In this document: positions 1 to 11,550 of the stretch, piece after piece | How positions within the stretch are numbered: position 1 is the first letter of the stretch | Layout: each line of letters begins with the position of its first letter | Source: Thunnus maccoyii | Lineage: Eukaryota > Chordata > Actinopteri > Scombriformes > Scombridae | Direction: 5' to 3' | Length of the DNA stretch: 64,000 bases | Assembly: GCF_910596095.1 (NCBI RefSeq) | Contig: NC_056540.1 | Location: 19,740,501 to 19,804,500 of the forward strand | Program-made: the position numbers and the translations under genes | Notes under the pieces: model-generated | What the model was told of the DNA's origin: nothing | Databases searched by the model: none | Seen by the model: the letters and a program-made list of their open reading frames with translations, nothing else

Positions 1-115
1 TGTACTCTGAGCTTTTGCTTTGGTTGTGACTTAACAGTCAAAAATTAATTGTAGTGACATTGTGGATCTTTGAGTTGGCATATTACAAACCTAATGTCCT
101 CTTTTTCCTCTCCAG

Positions 116-944
116 TAGGAACTATTATTATATAACTATCCTAAGAGATCCAGTATCACGCTACCTAAGCGAGTGGCGTCACGTGCAACGCGGTGCCACA
201 TGGAAGGCCTCCTTACACGTGTGTGATGGACGTTCACCAACACTGTCTGAGCTTCCGAGCTGCTACTCAGGGGATGACTGGTCAGGTTGCTCCTTGCAGG
301 AGTTCATGGACTGCCCCTACAACTTGGCCAACAACCGGCAGACCCGCATGCTGGCTGATCTCAGCCTGGTGGGTTGCTACAATGTCTCTGCCATGAGTGA
401 GGAAGAGCGCTGGGCATTACTTCTGGAGAGCGCTAAACGTAACCTACGTGGCATGGCCTTCTTTGGACTGACCGAGTACCAGCGTAAGACCCAGTACCTT
501 TTTGAACGTACCTTCAATTTGGAGTTCATTGCACCGTTCACACAGCTGAACGGCACACGCGCCTCCAGTGTTGAGGTACCTTCTGAGACGCAACACAGAA
601 TCCGCCAGCTAAACCGATGGGACGTAGAGCTGTACGAGTACGCCCGGGACCTTTTCCTGCAGCGTTTCCAGGTGGCGAGGCAGCAGGAGCGCAGGCAAGC
701 CAGGGAGAGGCGGCAGCAGGAGAGGAGGCGGCTCCGTGGAAGGCTCACAATGAAGCAAGGGAGGCAGCTAAAGCCCACGGAAACAACCCGCCTAGGTGAC
801 AGCCACTCTCTAGTAACTGAGGAGAACCAGAGGGGCAAAGCTGATGAAGACAGTGTGGAGTCTGAAGCACTGCTCCCAGACTGGTGGGACCTAGATGAGA
901 ACGGCACCATGGAGGACTACATGGACAACGTGGAACAGTGGTAG
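116..944 (+). CDS. hs6st2: heparan-sulfate 6-O-sulfotransferase 2, last coding exon (5' part outside window)
   Basis: A type II Golgi membrane enzyme that transfers sulfate from PAPS to the 6-O position of glucosamine in heparan sulfate; this shapes FGF and other growth-factor signalling. The exon opens after a polypyrimidine tract and CAG acceptor at 113-115 and runs 275 codons to TAG at 942-944. The first base completes a codon begun in the previous exon. Near its start it has the family motif RDPVSRYLSEW, followed by HVQRGATWK, the cysteine-rich DDWSGCSLQEFMDCPYN segment, NLANNRQTRMLADLSLVGCY, and MAFFGLTEYQRKTQYLFERT. A long Arg/Gln/Glu-rich stretch follows. N-glycosylation sequons NVS and NGT are present. 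The C-terminus, NGTMEDYMDNVEQW, resembles the HS6ST2 ending (NGTNDYIGSVEKW) rather than that of HS6ST1, and the position next to mbnl3 and rap2c agrees with HS6ST2. The upstream exons carrying the signal anchor and the rest of the PAPS site are not in the window. Confidence 0.93.
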
Positions 945-2014
945 TAACAGGAACAAGCAGTTTGGTGTCTTAATACTGAGTGAGCTCTGCCTTGTCTATT
1001 GTTAATAATCCAAGTTATTTTATTATATGCCTTCCACTGAATTTTCTTTTTTCTCACCATGGACTGTTTTAAATGACACACATTTATTTATTGATAATGA
1101 TTGTATATTTTTTTTGCCACAAATGACATTCACAATGGACACATGTCCTTGACAGAAAGAAAGGCTGGTGTAGCTCCCTGCCATCAGTGATTGTTGTCAT
1201 TACACACATCTGAACTCTTGTGATGTAGCTTGAAACAAGGGGATGTTTATATTTTCTTTGTTAGAAGAAACAATGTTAATCTTATTTTAATCAGAAAATA
1301 TGCTACTGTTTGTGATTACCAATCTGTATGTTTGCTAAACTGTTGTCTTGTCTGAAATATGTACATTTTTAAAATGTACTTGTTTTTAAGTGTCTTTTAA
1401 GTAACAAAAAATAGATACCTCAATGTGTAGCATAGCTGCTAATGTTGTAAAAATACTGAATGTGTCCCAAATCTACCTTTTTATATAAAAATGCTTTTAC
1501 ATTCACTGAACTCCTAATGTACTTTTGTCCAATCATGTACACGAAAGACTGCATTATTGTTTATTTATTGTTACACTTGCAAATCTCTGTAGCACCAGCA
1601 GGGAGTGCCCAAGTCATTTTAATGAAATCAAAACTTCCCGAATGGAGGTACTAAGGTAAAAGTTGTTACCACAGCTTATTCTTAAATACAGTTTGATAGG
1701 ATTTGAGTCGTTGTTCAATCTGATCCTCAGGCGACCTAATAGAGGGGATCCACTGTGAGCGCTGCAACTAAAATTTAAAGAATGATCCAGCAATATACTG
1801 AAAATGTGCCTGATCTTATGGAGGTATCGGATTGTTAAAAGGAGAGATGATTTTTTTATCAGTAGAGTTGCACTGCCAGAAATGGTTTTGGGATGAGAGC
1901 AGCGTATATGCTGGTAATTGTCAACATTAAATATACTGGAGTATAAAAAATAAGTTTTAATGTATATTAAAATTGTGATTAGACTATTATGATTATTAGT
2001 ACCTTCATTTAAAC
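945..2014 (+). other. hs6st2 3' UTR and flank
   Basis: AT-rich sequence directly after the hs6st2 stop codon with no credible coding frame. It is presumably 3' UTR. No canonical AATAAA is evident before the retrotransposon fragment that starts near 2015. A variant ATTAAA at about 1925 is followed by a T/A-rich stretch and could serve as a poly(A) signal, but this is weak. Confidence 0.5.
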
Positions 2015-2885
2015 AGGGAGGGCCATTGAGAGCAAGCTTCCTATTACGAGGATGCCCTCATTAGAGTAAATATAAAACAATAAAAACACACGAAAGTTAC
2101 AGTATACATCAACAGATTATATAACAGGTAAAAGACATCAACATAAGGGACGTCAATTCAAAGCAAACATGCATACACATTGCTCAACCAAAAGAGATTT
2201 AAATTGATTAAAAGGGATTAGCTTGTCTAATTTTAAATTTTTTTTGCAATTGTTCCACTTGTGTGGAGCATAATATTTAAAAGCCAGTTTCCCAGTCTCA
2301 GTGCTTACGTGGTGATTTTCGAGGACCAAATAGTCTTGGGACCTAGTGCAGTGTGACAATGTTTTATAGTTAAAAAGACATGAGATACCCAGGAAGTTTG
2401 CCAAGAAGTGCTTTGTAAATAAATAAGATGCAGTGCCTTTCTGTTCTCACTGCCAACGACTGCCACCCAACTTTCTCATATAGTACAACGATGCTTTCTA
2501 AAGCCATCTCCACTTATAAATCTAAGGGCAGAATGATAGACTGCATCGAGAGGTTGAAGAGTAGAGGCAGGTGAGTGCATGCAAATAACATCGCCATAGT
2601 TCATAACACATAAAAAGGCTGACTGAACAATTTGCTTTCTGCATTTCTGGGTAATACATGCCTTATTACGATAGAAGAATGCCAGTTTTGCTTTTAAGGA
2701 CTTAGTTCATTAACATGTTTTTTTGAAGCACAGCTTGTCATCAAGCCAGAAACCAAGATATTTGTAAGAGGATTCTCTTTCAAGTGATATCCCATTATAT
2801 TTACTTCAGTGGAACTGTTTCAGTTTTCAAGAAAATATGCATTTTGTTTTATCCGAGTTAAACAGTAATTTACAGCACAGAAATA
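2015..2885 (-). mobile_element. non-LTR retrotransposon (LINE) 3' fragment, degenerate reverse transcriptase
   Basis: Read on the minus strand, this encodes, with frameshifts and stops, the C-terminal part of a LINE reverse transcriptase. From 5' to 3' on that strand one sees YKYLGFWLDDKLCFKKHVNE, then AFYRNKACITQKCRKQIVQS, then VMNYGDVICMHSPASTLQPL, DAVYHSALRFISGD and LFIYKALLGKLPGYL, and finally LAFKYYAPHKWNN with a FKSLL tail at 2153-2404. These match the usual order at the end of teleost LINE ORF2: thumb region, then the 'APxxWN' motif and 'FKxxL' end. The copy is 5'-truncated and dead. Confidence 0.8.
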
Positions 2886-3685
2886 AAAATGCAAGTTTTG
2901 ATCCGCCTAGGCAACAGAGGGCGCTGTTGTACAGAGAATAACGTCGTCCGCGTGGTGCAGATGAAATGTACTATTTCTGACTTTTTCACCTAATTAATTT
3001 ATAAGAAATGTGAATAAAAGTGACTTAGACTATAAAAAAAACACCAAGTCTTCGGTTTTGTGTTATTTTGTTTAAAAAAAAATACATTTAGCCTCTGTCA
3101 ACTTTAAAAACTAATGCAGAAAATCTGAAAGTCCAACAAGCACGGACATAAAACACCATTACTACATATAAATAAATAAATTTCCTTTTTTGGACGAGCC
3201 CCTGAAGACATATCGAAATATCTAACAAATACAGAGGGTCCGTATTATAATAATACTTGAATGACTACCATAATTTGATTTTTTGGGTCTTCCATTCATC
3301 GGTTTTCCAGGTGAGCAAATAACGACACAGTGCGCTTGAGTGTTAACTGTTAGCATCGCTAGCAGCAGGTGAAATAACTGGAGAACACCCCTCCACCTCT
3401 CATTATGGCTGACATCTAAATGTAAGAAGTAAAAAAACAACTAAATATAACTTACTTATTTTATCTTTTACTAGAATAGCTAACTGAGAGACATGACATG
3501 GATACATGGCAGCCTCAATTTATATGTTATATGTAATTGATATGTATCTTCCGGCTGACGTTAGCTAACTAACGTTTAAATTTTGACCGTTAGTAAACGT
3601 TAGCTGCAGTTAGAGTGAAAAACGCCCAACCGTTAGCCCAACTGTTATTCTTATATTTCCATAAAGTAAAACACTTTAAAGTGAA

Positions 3686-3763
<78 letters not shown>

Positions 3764-4150
3764 TTTTTTTAAATGACAGAACACAGTTGGGCCATGGATT
3801 GCTTTTCGGGGGACCAACGTTAATCTGACCGTGTTTAACTATGAACCTTCAGTTAAAAAGCCATTTCTCCCTCAGTAATAATGAGGGATCCAATGAAGTC
3901 TTTTATCCGGTTTATATATGTTACGTGTGTGTGTGTAAAATTCCGGAGCCCGTTACTGTACCTGACGCTACCTGCGACGTCTTTATTCATGGTAGTTTAC
4001 CTTGCCTGCTCTCCTTTGGTCGTGACTTTGATTTCCCCTCATTGCTAATGATGTTATCCAATAAACGAAGGCAAACACACACACGCACACTTTCTCCCAA
4101 CTCCTCCCTCACCATTTTGCCCTCCCTCTTGATTTTTTTTCCTTCTTCTC
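2886..4150. other. intergenic region between hs6st2 and mbnl3
   Basis: AT-rich sequence with no supported gene. It contains the (AT)n tract at 3691-3759 and leads into the presumed mbnl3 promoter. Short open frames here are random or arise from the simple repeat. Confidence 0.6.
3691..3759. repeat. (AT)n microsatellite
   Basis: About 34 uninterrupted AT dinucleotides, visible directly. The sequence is self-complementary, so it is likely to be variable and hard to assemble. Confidence 0.97.
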
Positions 4151-4199
4151 CCAAATCATTCTGCTGTGTGCTCACTCTCGAGCAAATGTAGTCGCAGCT

Positions 4200-4435
4200 A
4201 ACATTTCAGCTGCCAGCCCAGACCTCTCGCTTCTTTCTTTCACCCCGCGGTATTATTATTTCTAGCTAGAGATAGCGCGTTTTTTTTTAATTCCTCTTTT
4301 ACTGTAAGGCAATGCTGAGTGTTTAACAGATAAATAACGAGTCTTTGTGGGGAAATAACCACCAAATACACATTTTAACCGACGTTAATTTAGGGGAAGA
4401 CATCTGAATCTGAATCCGATTTGGACTATAAACAG
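4200..4435 (+). other. mbnl3: probable untranslated first exon and promoter of mbnl3
   Basis: A strong donor, AACAG|GTAAGA, ends at 4435, about 7 kb upstream of the coding start. The preceding 230 bases hold a CCGCGG site and pyrimidine-rich stretches and no long open frame. Muscleblind genes usually have one or more non-coding 5' exons separated from the coding start by long introns, so this is the best candidate for exon 1. The start position is a guess, and no TATA box is obvious. Confidence 0.45.
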
Positions 4436-7228
4436 GTAAGAACATGACCACGTCTGGCGCAGTTGACTTTGCAGCAATATTAATGCTACCTGACCCATTC
4501 AAGCTAACATTAGGTGTGAGTTTTTATTTATTCCTGGTTGCAGCAGTGTTTTCTGCCTTCCTGCCTGTTGCGTGGAGGCTCAAAAGCAGCCTTTGTTATT
4601 GTTAAATACGGGGCGTAATTGCTGTGTTACACGTCGTGCTGCACGACAGTAATAACATTTACATTTTAACCTGCTTTTGGGCAGGTCTGCTGACAGATGA
4701 CCGCTGTGCTGCATATGCACACAAATAAGGTTGCAAGCTGCTGTCACATTGTAGTGCATTGTCTAAGGTGGGATTAGGTTGAATGCAATATGTAGAATTT
4801 TTACTTGCTATCTTTACGGTGTTTTATATTGGTTTCAGCTGTCATGCCACAAAGCTGAGAGCTAAAAAAAAATCAATGTGAAATCACTTTCTGATGTACT
4901 CTGTTCACTGTAATGTTGACTTTATATCCATTATAGCTGGCAGAGGTGAAGAACACACCTGCAGGTTGCATCCTGGTCTATGAGGGGATTTTTCACCCAG
5001 CCTCCTTTGCTTTCAGTCAGTGCAGGGAGTCTTGTCCTTGTCCCCCCCCACCCCCAAGGGTCAGACACTCCAGCCACCATGACACACTGTGTTGTCACTA
5101 CTTGCCTACATATATGCATCTCTAATGGATGGATTGCCATCGTCTTGGCTCACTTAACGATACAGCCAGTCATGACAAGTTCACGCTCCCTCCAGGCTGT
5201 GGACTCTGCACCAGTCTAGCTAGTTTTGCTGTTCTTAATATAAACAGTGGTAAACCGACCAACACGCACACACACACGCACACATACAGGCATACACCAC
5301 ATTTCCCACATAACCTGTTTTCATTTCTCTCATTTAGATACACATTAACTGCCCGCTTGGGATGATGCATCTTTTGCGGTGCAGATAAAACCATCCAACA
5401 ATAATGTAGCAGCAATAATAAATCAAAAATGTCATGCAGGCAGTATGTAATTAGCTTAGCTATAACATCTACTTTCAAGATCTTAGTACAGGGATGTGAA
5501 ACTCCAAGCTCAAGTGTTATGGTGAAGTAAAATGAAAGCTGCAAGGCCCTACTCTTTGTTCTTGTCCGAGTTAAAAAGTTCAGCAGCCAAGTTAAGCTGA
5601 ATTGTACAAAGTATTCGTGCTGTGTGTCAGCTATATCGTCCTGTATGATGGGATAGGTTTGGTGTATGTTTGATTGAATGAGAGCTGTGGTGCTTTAATG
5701 AGCTGAAAGGATTACTGATACTTAACCTAATTACTTTGCGCCCTCCCTCCAGGCTGCTGGCTTTCACTCTCATTGTGATTTATGGATCTTCCACCTTGTG
5801 CTTTTTAATCAATCACCTGGTCATTGATGTTATCCTGTTTTTTGCTCTCGTCCTTGTCACTGCTCTCAAACAGAGTTGTCTGTTTGGCGGACTGGAGAAC
5901 GCAGATCGTTTTTAGATGGAGAACAGCGTTGTGTGTTTTCAGAGCTTCAAGTGTTTGTTATATAACTACCTGTGACTACAAAAAAAGGAATTCACCAGGC
6001 TTTTGGGGAATGGGGGGAAACTCCACATTAAAAATAAAATTCCCACAGAAAACTCCAGAGATTCTTATACGAAACCAAAAAGTAACACAAAATCCCTCGC
6101 TGGCTTTCCCCAGTACATGAAATGCTGAGCTCAGTAGTTGCATGATCCTTTTGTTCTCTCGTTCTCTCTGCTGTATTAGCCTATAAAACATTACTTTCCC
6201 GTATACGTATTATTTACCCAACGTTCTTGCTTGCAAGCTAGATTTCTACACATTAACATATCGTTTCGTTTGAGTGCTTGAAGTTCAGCTTGAACTCTTT
6301 TTCTTCAACCTTTTTCTTCTTTTATCATTATTTTGTTCTCTCTGTCAACCAGCTGTATTAGCCTATAACTATTGACTTTTCCACTCACCCAATCCGCTTT
6401 ATCTGCAGCAATTCACAATAAGTGCAACAAAATTTTTAAAACATTAAAATTGCCATCAACCACTGGCGAGAAATTCAAGTTTCAGGACTCTTTCCCTGCT
6501 TACACAATGACTGTGCAAAAATGAAAAGGAAGGGAAACTATCTAAGAGGAGAAATAATCTGTCTTGAAACAGTAGTCAGGTACCCATATGTTGTTCCTGT
6601 ATAAATGTCGTTCCTGTATAAAGGAACTGACTATTGTCAATTGTTTTAGCTTTAATGTGTCACCCTGCCTTTTGCTGAATGCGAGGCTGACATGTTACAG
6701 TTTTATTGGTATAAGGCTATCTATTAATGTCAGCAGATAAGGCGCAGGGCTGTCTGTCGAGGTGGCACCCAGGCTACACACCTGCCACAATGCAGACGTC
6801 AGAGCTCCGGTGAAGGTTACACTGTCGGTAGCCCTTTGGTGCACTGTGTTTGATGAGGGACGCAGTGCGCTGGAGTCAACAGCAGCCAACCCCCATCTGT
6901 CCTCCTTATATTCCCCCCCACCCTCCCTCCACCTCCTACATCCTGTTCCACCTACACGTTGACCCCCACCTACTGACTGCTGGAGCCCCTCTTCTCACTG
7001 CAGACACCTGGAGGACAGGCAGCAGCATAATGAATGTTATAAGTGGGGCGCTCTATATTTATTCACCGTGCTGCATCCTTGCAAATGACTGTTTATGCTG
7101 CAGCGTAAAGGTCAAACAAGTTCAGTAGGCCAAGATTGTTTCTGGACAAAATGTACACTTTCTATATAAGCAAAGGAGGAAACACAGTCGAGAGTTGTGG
7201 TTCGAACGTCTGAGCGGATCTGTGTGTC

Positions 7229-7480
7229 AGAGCTGAAACAATTTGTCAATTAATTGAGTCAACTAAGTTAATTGGCAACTATTTTCATTATCAGTTAAGT
7301 GTTTCTCTCATAATTTTCTGCTGCCAGCTTCCTAAATGTGAGGATTAGCTGTTTGTCTTTGTCATATATGATATTAGACACGATATCTATTGCTTTTGGA
7401 TGACTGGTCAGATAAAGCAAGCTATTTGAAGACATAATGATGGTCACTTTTTTCACTATTTTTAATCGTTAGAAGCTTTA
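7229..7480 (+). repeat. dispersed repeat, 'AGAGCTGaAAC' family
   Basis: It starts with AGAGCTGAAACAATTTG, continues with TTAATTGGCAACTATTTTCA and an internal CAGCTTCCTAAATGTGAGGA block. The same architecture recurs at 20240-20604, 25344-25415, 30645-30952 and 43018-43350. It is a degenerate non-autonomous element of a kind common in teleosts. Confidence 0.7.
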
Positions 7481-8872
7481 TCCCATTCATCAGCGTTGTG
7501 AAGCACAGCACCAGGATCGCTGTGGTGTGTGTGTGGGCTGTGACTGCACAATAATGCAGCCTCAAGCATGTAGCATCAAGCCTCTGTCTCTCGAACAGCA
7601 CTTTTGATCAATATTTAGCTGTAACAGTACTTCAAGCTGAACTTTCCATTCTTTTTCCTCACTTGTATCCTATCACGTCATTTGCCTCTTAATTATCTGA
7701 TCCTTGTCTGTTTGTTATTTTCATGTGTCATTTGGTCTCTTCATGTGTTTATCTTCTGCTGTGGTAGGTAGTGTTGTGCAATATTGCAGCTTGGCAGTTG
7801 ATGTTTCATTCAGAACTGAAGGGTCTCCGTTTCTAAGGAGTAGCGTCTCCTAAAAAAAGACAGCAGATGAGGATGTAAAACATCCATTAAATGCAAGTCA
7901 TCTGTATGTTTTTTATCTTTAATGCTCAGTGACTCGAGGTGCATATCTTGGATGTAAAGTGAAATTCTACGTCTTTTGTAAAGATGGCAGTGCAGGTGGT
8001 GATATTGGCCTACCGCTGCTGCTGAATTATTCATTGACTAATGCACAGATTAGTCCCACCGTGTACTTACACAGCAGAGTCAATCAAAACTCCTGGTAGG
8101 TTGACTGCTTTTTTATGTAATAGTTTAACCTAAGTGCAAGTTTTGTTCCTCTTTTCTTTCCGAGTTCTTTCATTTTCTGTATTCAGATATAAAGTGGTTA
8201 CACCCACTTTTGTGTAACCCATTCATAAAACTTCCCTCCTGTGTTGTCTGAAATGTCAGATCTACAAGCTCGCTAATAGAGCTCACGTGTCGTTCTGTCT
8301 GTTCTATCAACACACTGAAACAAACACAAACCCCATGTGGGCATGGCGTGATTTCTCTATTTTTAACAGCCCCCATTGTCTTCCAGTATCCGTAAAGGCC
8401 CTGATAGACGCCAGAGGCAAAGGTGACAAGGAAAGGCTTGGTTAAACAACTTGGTGAAATTTTCAGAAGGGTGAAACGCCTGGAAAGCAGAGTCATCGCA
8501 GCGTAGTATTTTAGCAAGTGAAAGGTCATTGCTGTGTATATTCAAATGTACAGGGCGCGGTATAAACTGAAAGGGCTTTGTAGGAGAGCCAGTATCTGCC
8601 ACGTCGCTTTCCAAGAACAGTTGTAATGGCAACTGTGCGCCATTTGGTGTCTGGTGTGGCGAGAGTGAGGAGAGGAGAGGCGAGTGAGGAGCGTTGGCTG
8701 AGGAGCGTTTTGATGATGCGGGTTGCATATTGCTGAGCTGCGTCGTCAGGGCATGCGTAAGCAAGGGCGCTTGACTCTGATGTGGACCTGAATGCAGGAC
8801 AGGCAAAGCTGCAGGAGGAGTGCTTGTTTTGTCCCCCTGAGAAAAGTTTCTATCGATCTGCAGGTAGGCTGA

Positions 8873-8911
8873 GAGGAGGAAGAGGAGGAGGAGGAGGAGG
8901 AGGAGGAGGAA
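8873..8911. repeat. (GGA)n purine tract
   Basis: A run of GGA/AGG triplets inside a purine-rich stretch. In one frame it translates to polyglycine and on the other strand to polyserine, which explains the spurious open frames overlapping it. Confidence 0.9.
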
Positions 8912-10097
8912 GAGGCACAGACAAGCATAATAAGCAAAGCAATTGCTGTACCTGCTCATCTCTCATTCCTGCCTTTTTTTTTTGGCTGGGATGTGTCTTT
9001 GTTCTTGTGTTTGAAGGTGGGTGTATCAATTCGGTTCCCACCTCCCCCTATCCCTCCTTCTCCCACTCCACTGCAGTGTTCTCCTTCTGGGTTGTCTATC
9101 TGCATGCTCTCTCACACACACACACACACACACTCTCGTTGCCTCACACTCTCCCCCCCGCCGCTTCCTCCGTCTGTGTCTGCTGCCATCAGACACAGGG
9201 ACTGATAATATCTGCTCCAACCCCCTCTCCTCCTCCTATTTTTTTGTACTCCTTCTCTCCTGCATCTAGCCTATTATTTATTCACTTCACTTCATTGTGC
9301 ATTAATGTAAAACCTCCTCATGTTTTATATAGGCTAGCCCTCCTTTTTCTTAAAAATTTCCTATGTCCAAAATGCAGTTTGGACTTTGCCTTCCCCTCGG
9401 AAGCTAAATTGTAGTTTCTCCTCTGTGTGTATCTTTATTGGGCCACCTCACTGATTGTTATCTGTATTCAGTTAGTGTCCAGACACGTCACCCTACTCCC
9501 TCTCACACTGAGCCACACAGCAGCAGGCTGCACGCATTCTCCTTGCATCACACTACAGGAGACTCCACCGTCTGAATAAGGCACAACTTGCTCCTGCACA
9601 TCTGTAAGAAGACAAAGCTCTTTGGAGTCACTTCAGAGTTCTTGTACAGTTTGAAAAATCAGCATGTGGCTCAGCCATGACTGTGCTGTGCCAGTGAAAA
9701 AAGCCTGGGAGGAACAAGGACGGGCTCTGTGGAGGGAGGAGCCGCTGTGGAAACTGCTCTGTCATTGGCCGGTGACATGCTCTGCCTGCCTGCAAAAGTC
9801 TGTCCAATTGGCTGCAGCCTGGCATTGAGCACAGCAGCTGCAGTTGTGAAGAACTACCCCTTCTCTTTCTGCCTTGTCTCTCCTTTTTTCTTCTTCTTTC
9901 CACATTAATAACTCTCTGCCGTAGTCGCGAATTACTGGTGACGAACACACGTGCCAGCATGTGCCTTTTCAAGGACACTGCTTCTCACACTATATTGCAG
10001 TATGATTCATGTCAAGTCAGTCAATTACTTTCTGCTCCGTAGAGCTCAGGGGAGTTGAAGTGACGTCTCTGTCCTGCCTGCAATCTCGCTCCATCCC

Positions 10098-10142
10098 CTC
10101 TCTCTCTCTCTCTCTCTCTCTCCCTCCCTCTCTCTCTCTCTC
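10098..10142. repeat. (CT)n microsatellite
   Basis: Two CT blocks interrupted by a short CCCTCCC, seen directly. They lie in the intron or 5' region of mbnl3. Confidence 0.93.
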
Positions 10143-10444
10143 TGTTGTATCACTTAATCAAGACATAGCTTGCCCTTTCCTGTTCATTGCTGCCTCACTC
10201 CCTCCCGTATGCTCTGCTCCCTTATTTGTTTGTCCTCGCTCTATTCTCTTTGGCTTGTTCCCTTCCTCCCTCCTGCCTCGTGGTCCTCATCACCCTCCGT
10301 TTAGCCTTGAAACAAGCTCCACACAAGGTTATAGCTTTACATTAACGCTGCATTTTTAAACCTCTTCTTCTCTCTTCAACAGGCTGCCATTTTGTTAAGG
10401 TTTTAAATTGATGTTTGTTTTTCTGCTTTTACGGTCTACAGCAG

Positions 10445-11100
10445 GGGTTTGGCAACAAGCAAGGACATGCTGAAGAGAGGTCAGTGAGGAGGAGGATGAC
10501 AACAGAAGAATAAGGGAAGGAGAGATGAGAAAGAGGCTGAAGTAAGAGGAAGAAGTGGAACTCCAAAGTGCCTACTGCGAGGGGGTCGTCTGCTGCTGTT
10601 TAGCTGCTGCGCTGCTGTCTTCTCCTGGATGAGAGCAGGACGGAGCCCAGTGTGTGTTTGGCCCTGAATGGAGGCTATATTTTATCCTGACAGCCACAGA
10701 GTCATCCATCCCATGCTGCTGAGCTGCAGTCCCCGCATACCCTGAGCTGAGCCGCCGCCTCGTCTCATCAGTGCAAGGACGCCATCCTTATAAGGTTCTG
10801 CTTTTTTTTCTTTCCTTTTAGTTTGTCAAGCAGTCAAAAGATAACTAGTACTACAGCAACTGCCACAGCCTTGGCCATGTTGACGTGAATGTAACAGTGA
10901 CTTACGGTGGGTGTCAGTTGATCCGGTGGCCAGGTGAAGGCGCAGGCACTCGGAGGCAGGGCAGAGGGCTATAGACAGAGTTGTCTCGTGCCTCCCTCTC
11001 CTTGAACAGTGTCTGTCTCAGCGACATATCCAAGCATGCCAGGAGCAATGTCCTCAGAGTAGTGTCTGTTTTTTCTCCTTTTTCTTTTTTTTCGAGACAG
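10445..11100 (+). other. possible additional mbnl3 5' UTR exon region
   Basis: An acceptor-like CTACAGCAG at 10436-10444 follows a T-rich tract and opens a purine-rich block, and CTGAAGAGAG|GTCAGT near 10479 could be a donor. The block is GC-richer than its surroundings and contains no long ATG frame. It fits a non-coding 5' exon, but the boundaries are unproven. Confidence 0.3.
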
Positions 11101-11376
11101 AGCTGGCCTCTGCTTACAGTCAACCCAATCTATCTCACCCTAGAGAAACTTCAGCTGCCACTTTTCCCAGGAAGAACTAATAAACATCCCCTAAAATACC
11201 CCCAACCAAAAGGACTAGCTGCCTGTTTGTGCTGAAGAAACATTTGAAAATATTTTTACTTCTATTTCCTTCTCTGTTTTACTGGGGATTTTTTCCCCTT
11301 GCGTCACTATTAGTCACCCTCATCAGACAGTTTTCTGTACGTCTGCCCCCCCACCGCTGCTCAGTGTTTGTCTGTG
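11101..11376 (+). other. mbnl3: 5' UTR part of the first coding exon of mbnl3
   Basis: A long pyrimidine tract ends in CGAGACAG at 11093-11100, a good acceptor about 280 bases before the start codon. A second possible acceptor, GCTTACAG, lies about 19 bases downstream. The interval up to 11376 is presumed 5' UTR. Confidence 0.5.
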
Positions 11377-11550
11377 ATGGCTGTCAGCATGACCATGGGA
11401 CGGGACACCAAATGGCTGACCCTGGAAGTGTGTCGTGAGTTTCAGAGAGGCACCTGCTCGCGGCCTGACGCCGAGTGCAAGTTCGCCCACCCCTCCCGGA
11501 GCTGCCATGTGGAGAATGGCCGAGTCATCGCCTGCTTTGACTCACTCAAG
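11377..11550 (+). CDS. mbnl3: mbnl3 coding exon 1 (zinc finger 1, first half of finger 2)
   Basis: 58 codons from ATG at 11377 to a donor AAG|GTAACA. The start is chosen because the protein then opens [16 protein letters not shown], as in muscleblind proteins. Frame upstream of it is open for only a few codons and offers no other ATG. It carries finger 1 (C19-X7-C27-X6-C34-X3-H38) and C53 of finger 2. Exon end is in phase 0 after FDSLK. Confidence 0.95.

Larger units (their letters stand above)
4436..10444 (+). other. probable mbnl3 5' intron
   Basis: About 6 kb without a supported coding exon. It holds CA tracts (5263-5285, 9113-9132), a (GGA)n tract at 8873-8911, (CT)n at 10098-10142, and a dispersed repeat copy at 7229-7480. 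A CT/GA-rich stretch at 8600-9300 could hold an alternative promoter, but no exon boundary is convincing there. The long open frames over 8782-9414 result from the simple repeats. Confidence 0.5.

Noticed and set aside
377..910. Antisense open frame over hs6st2
   Set aside because: Mirror frame of a clear coding exon; the sense product is a well-known enzyme.
8363..8959. 198-codon open frame on the - strand
   Set aside because: Overlaps the same GGA tract (polyserine/polyleucine) and lies antisense in a presumed intron; no protein character outside the repeat.
8782..9414. 210-codon open frame on the + strand
   Set aside because: It is driven by a GGA repeat (polyglycine) and a CA tract with pyrimidine-rich filler; no domain, no conservation signal visible.
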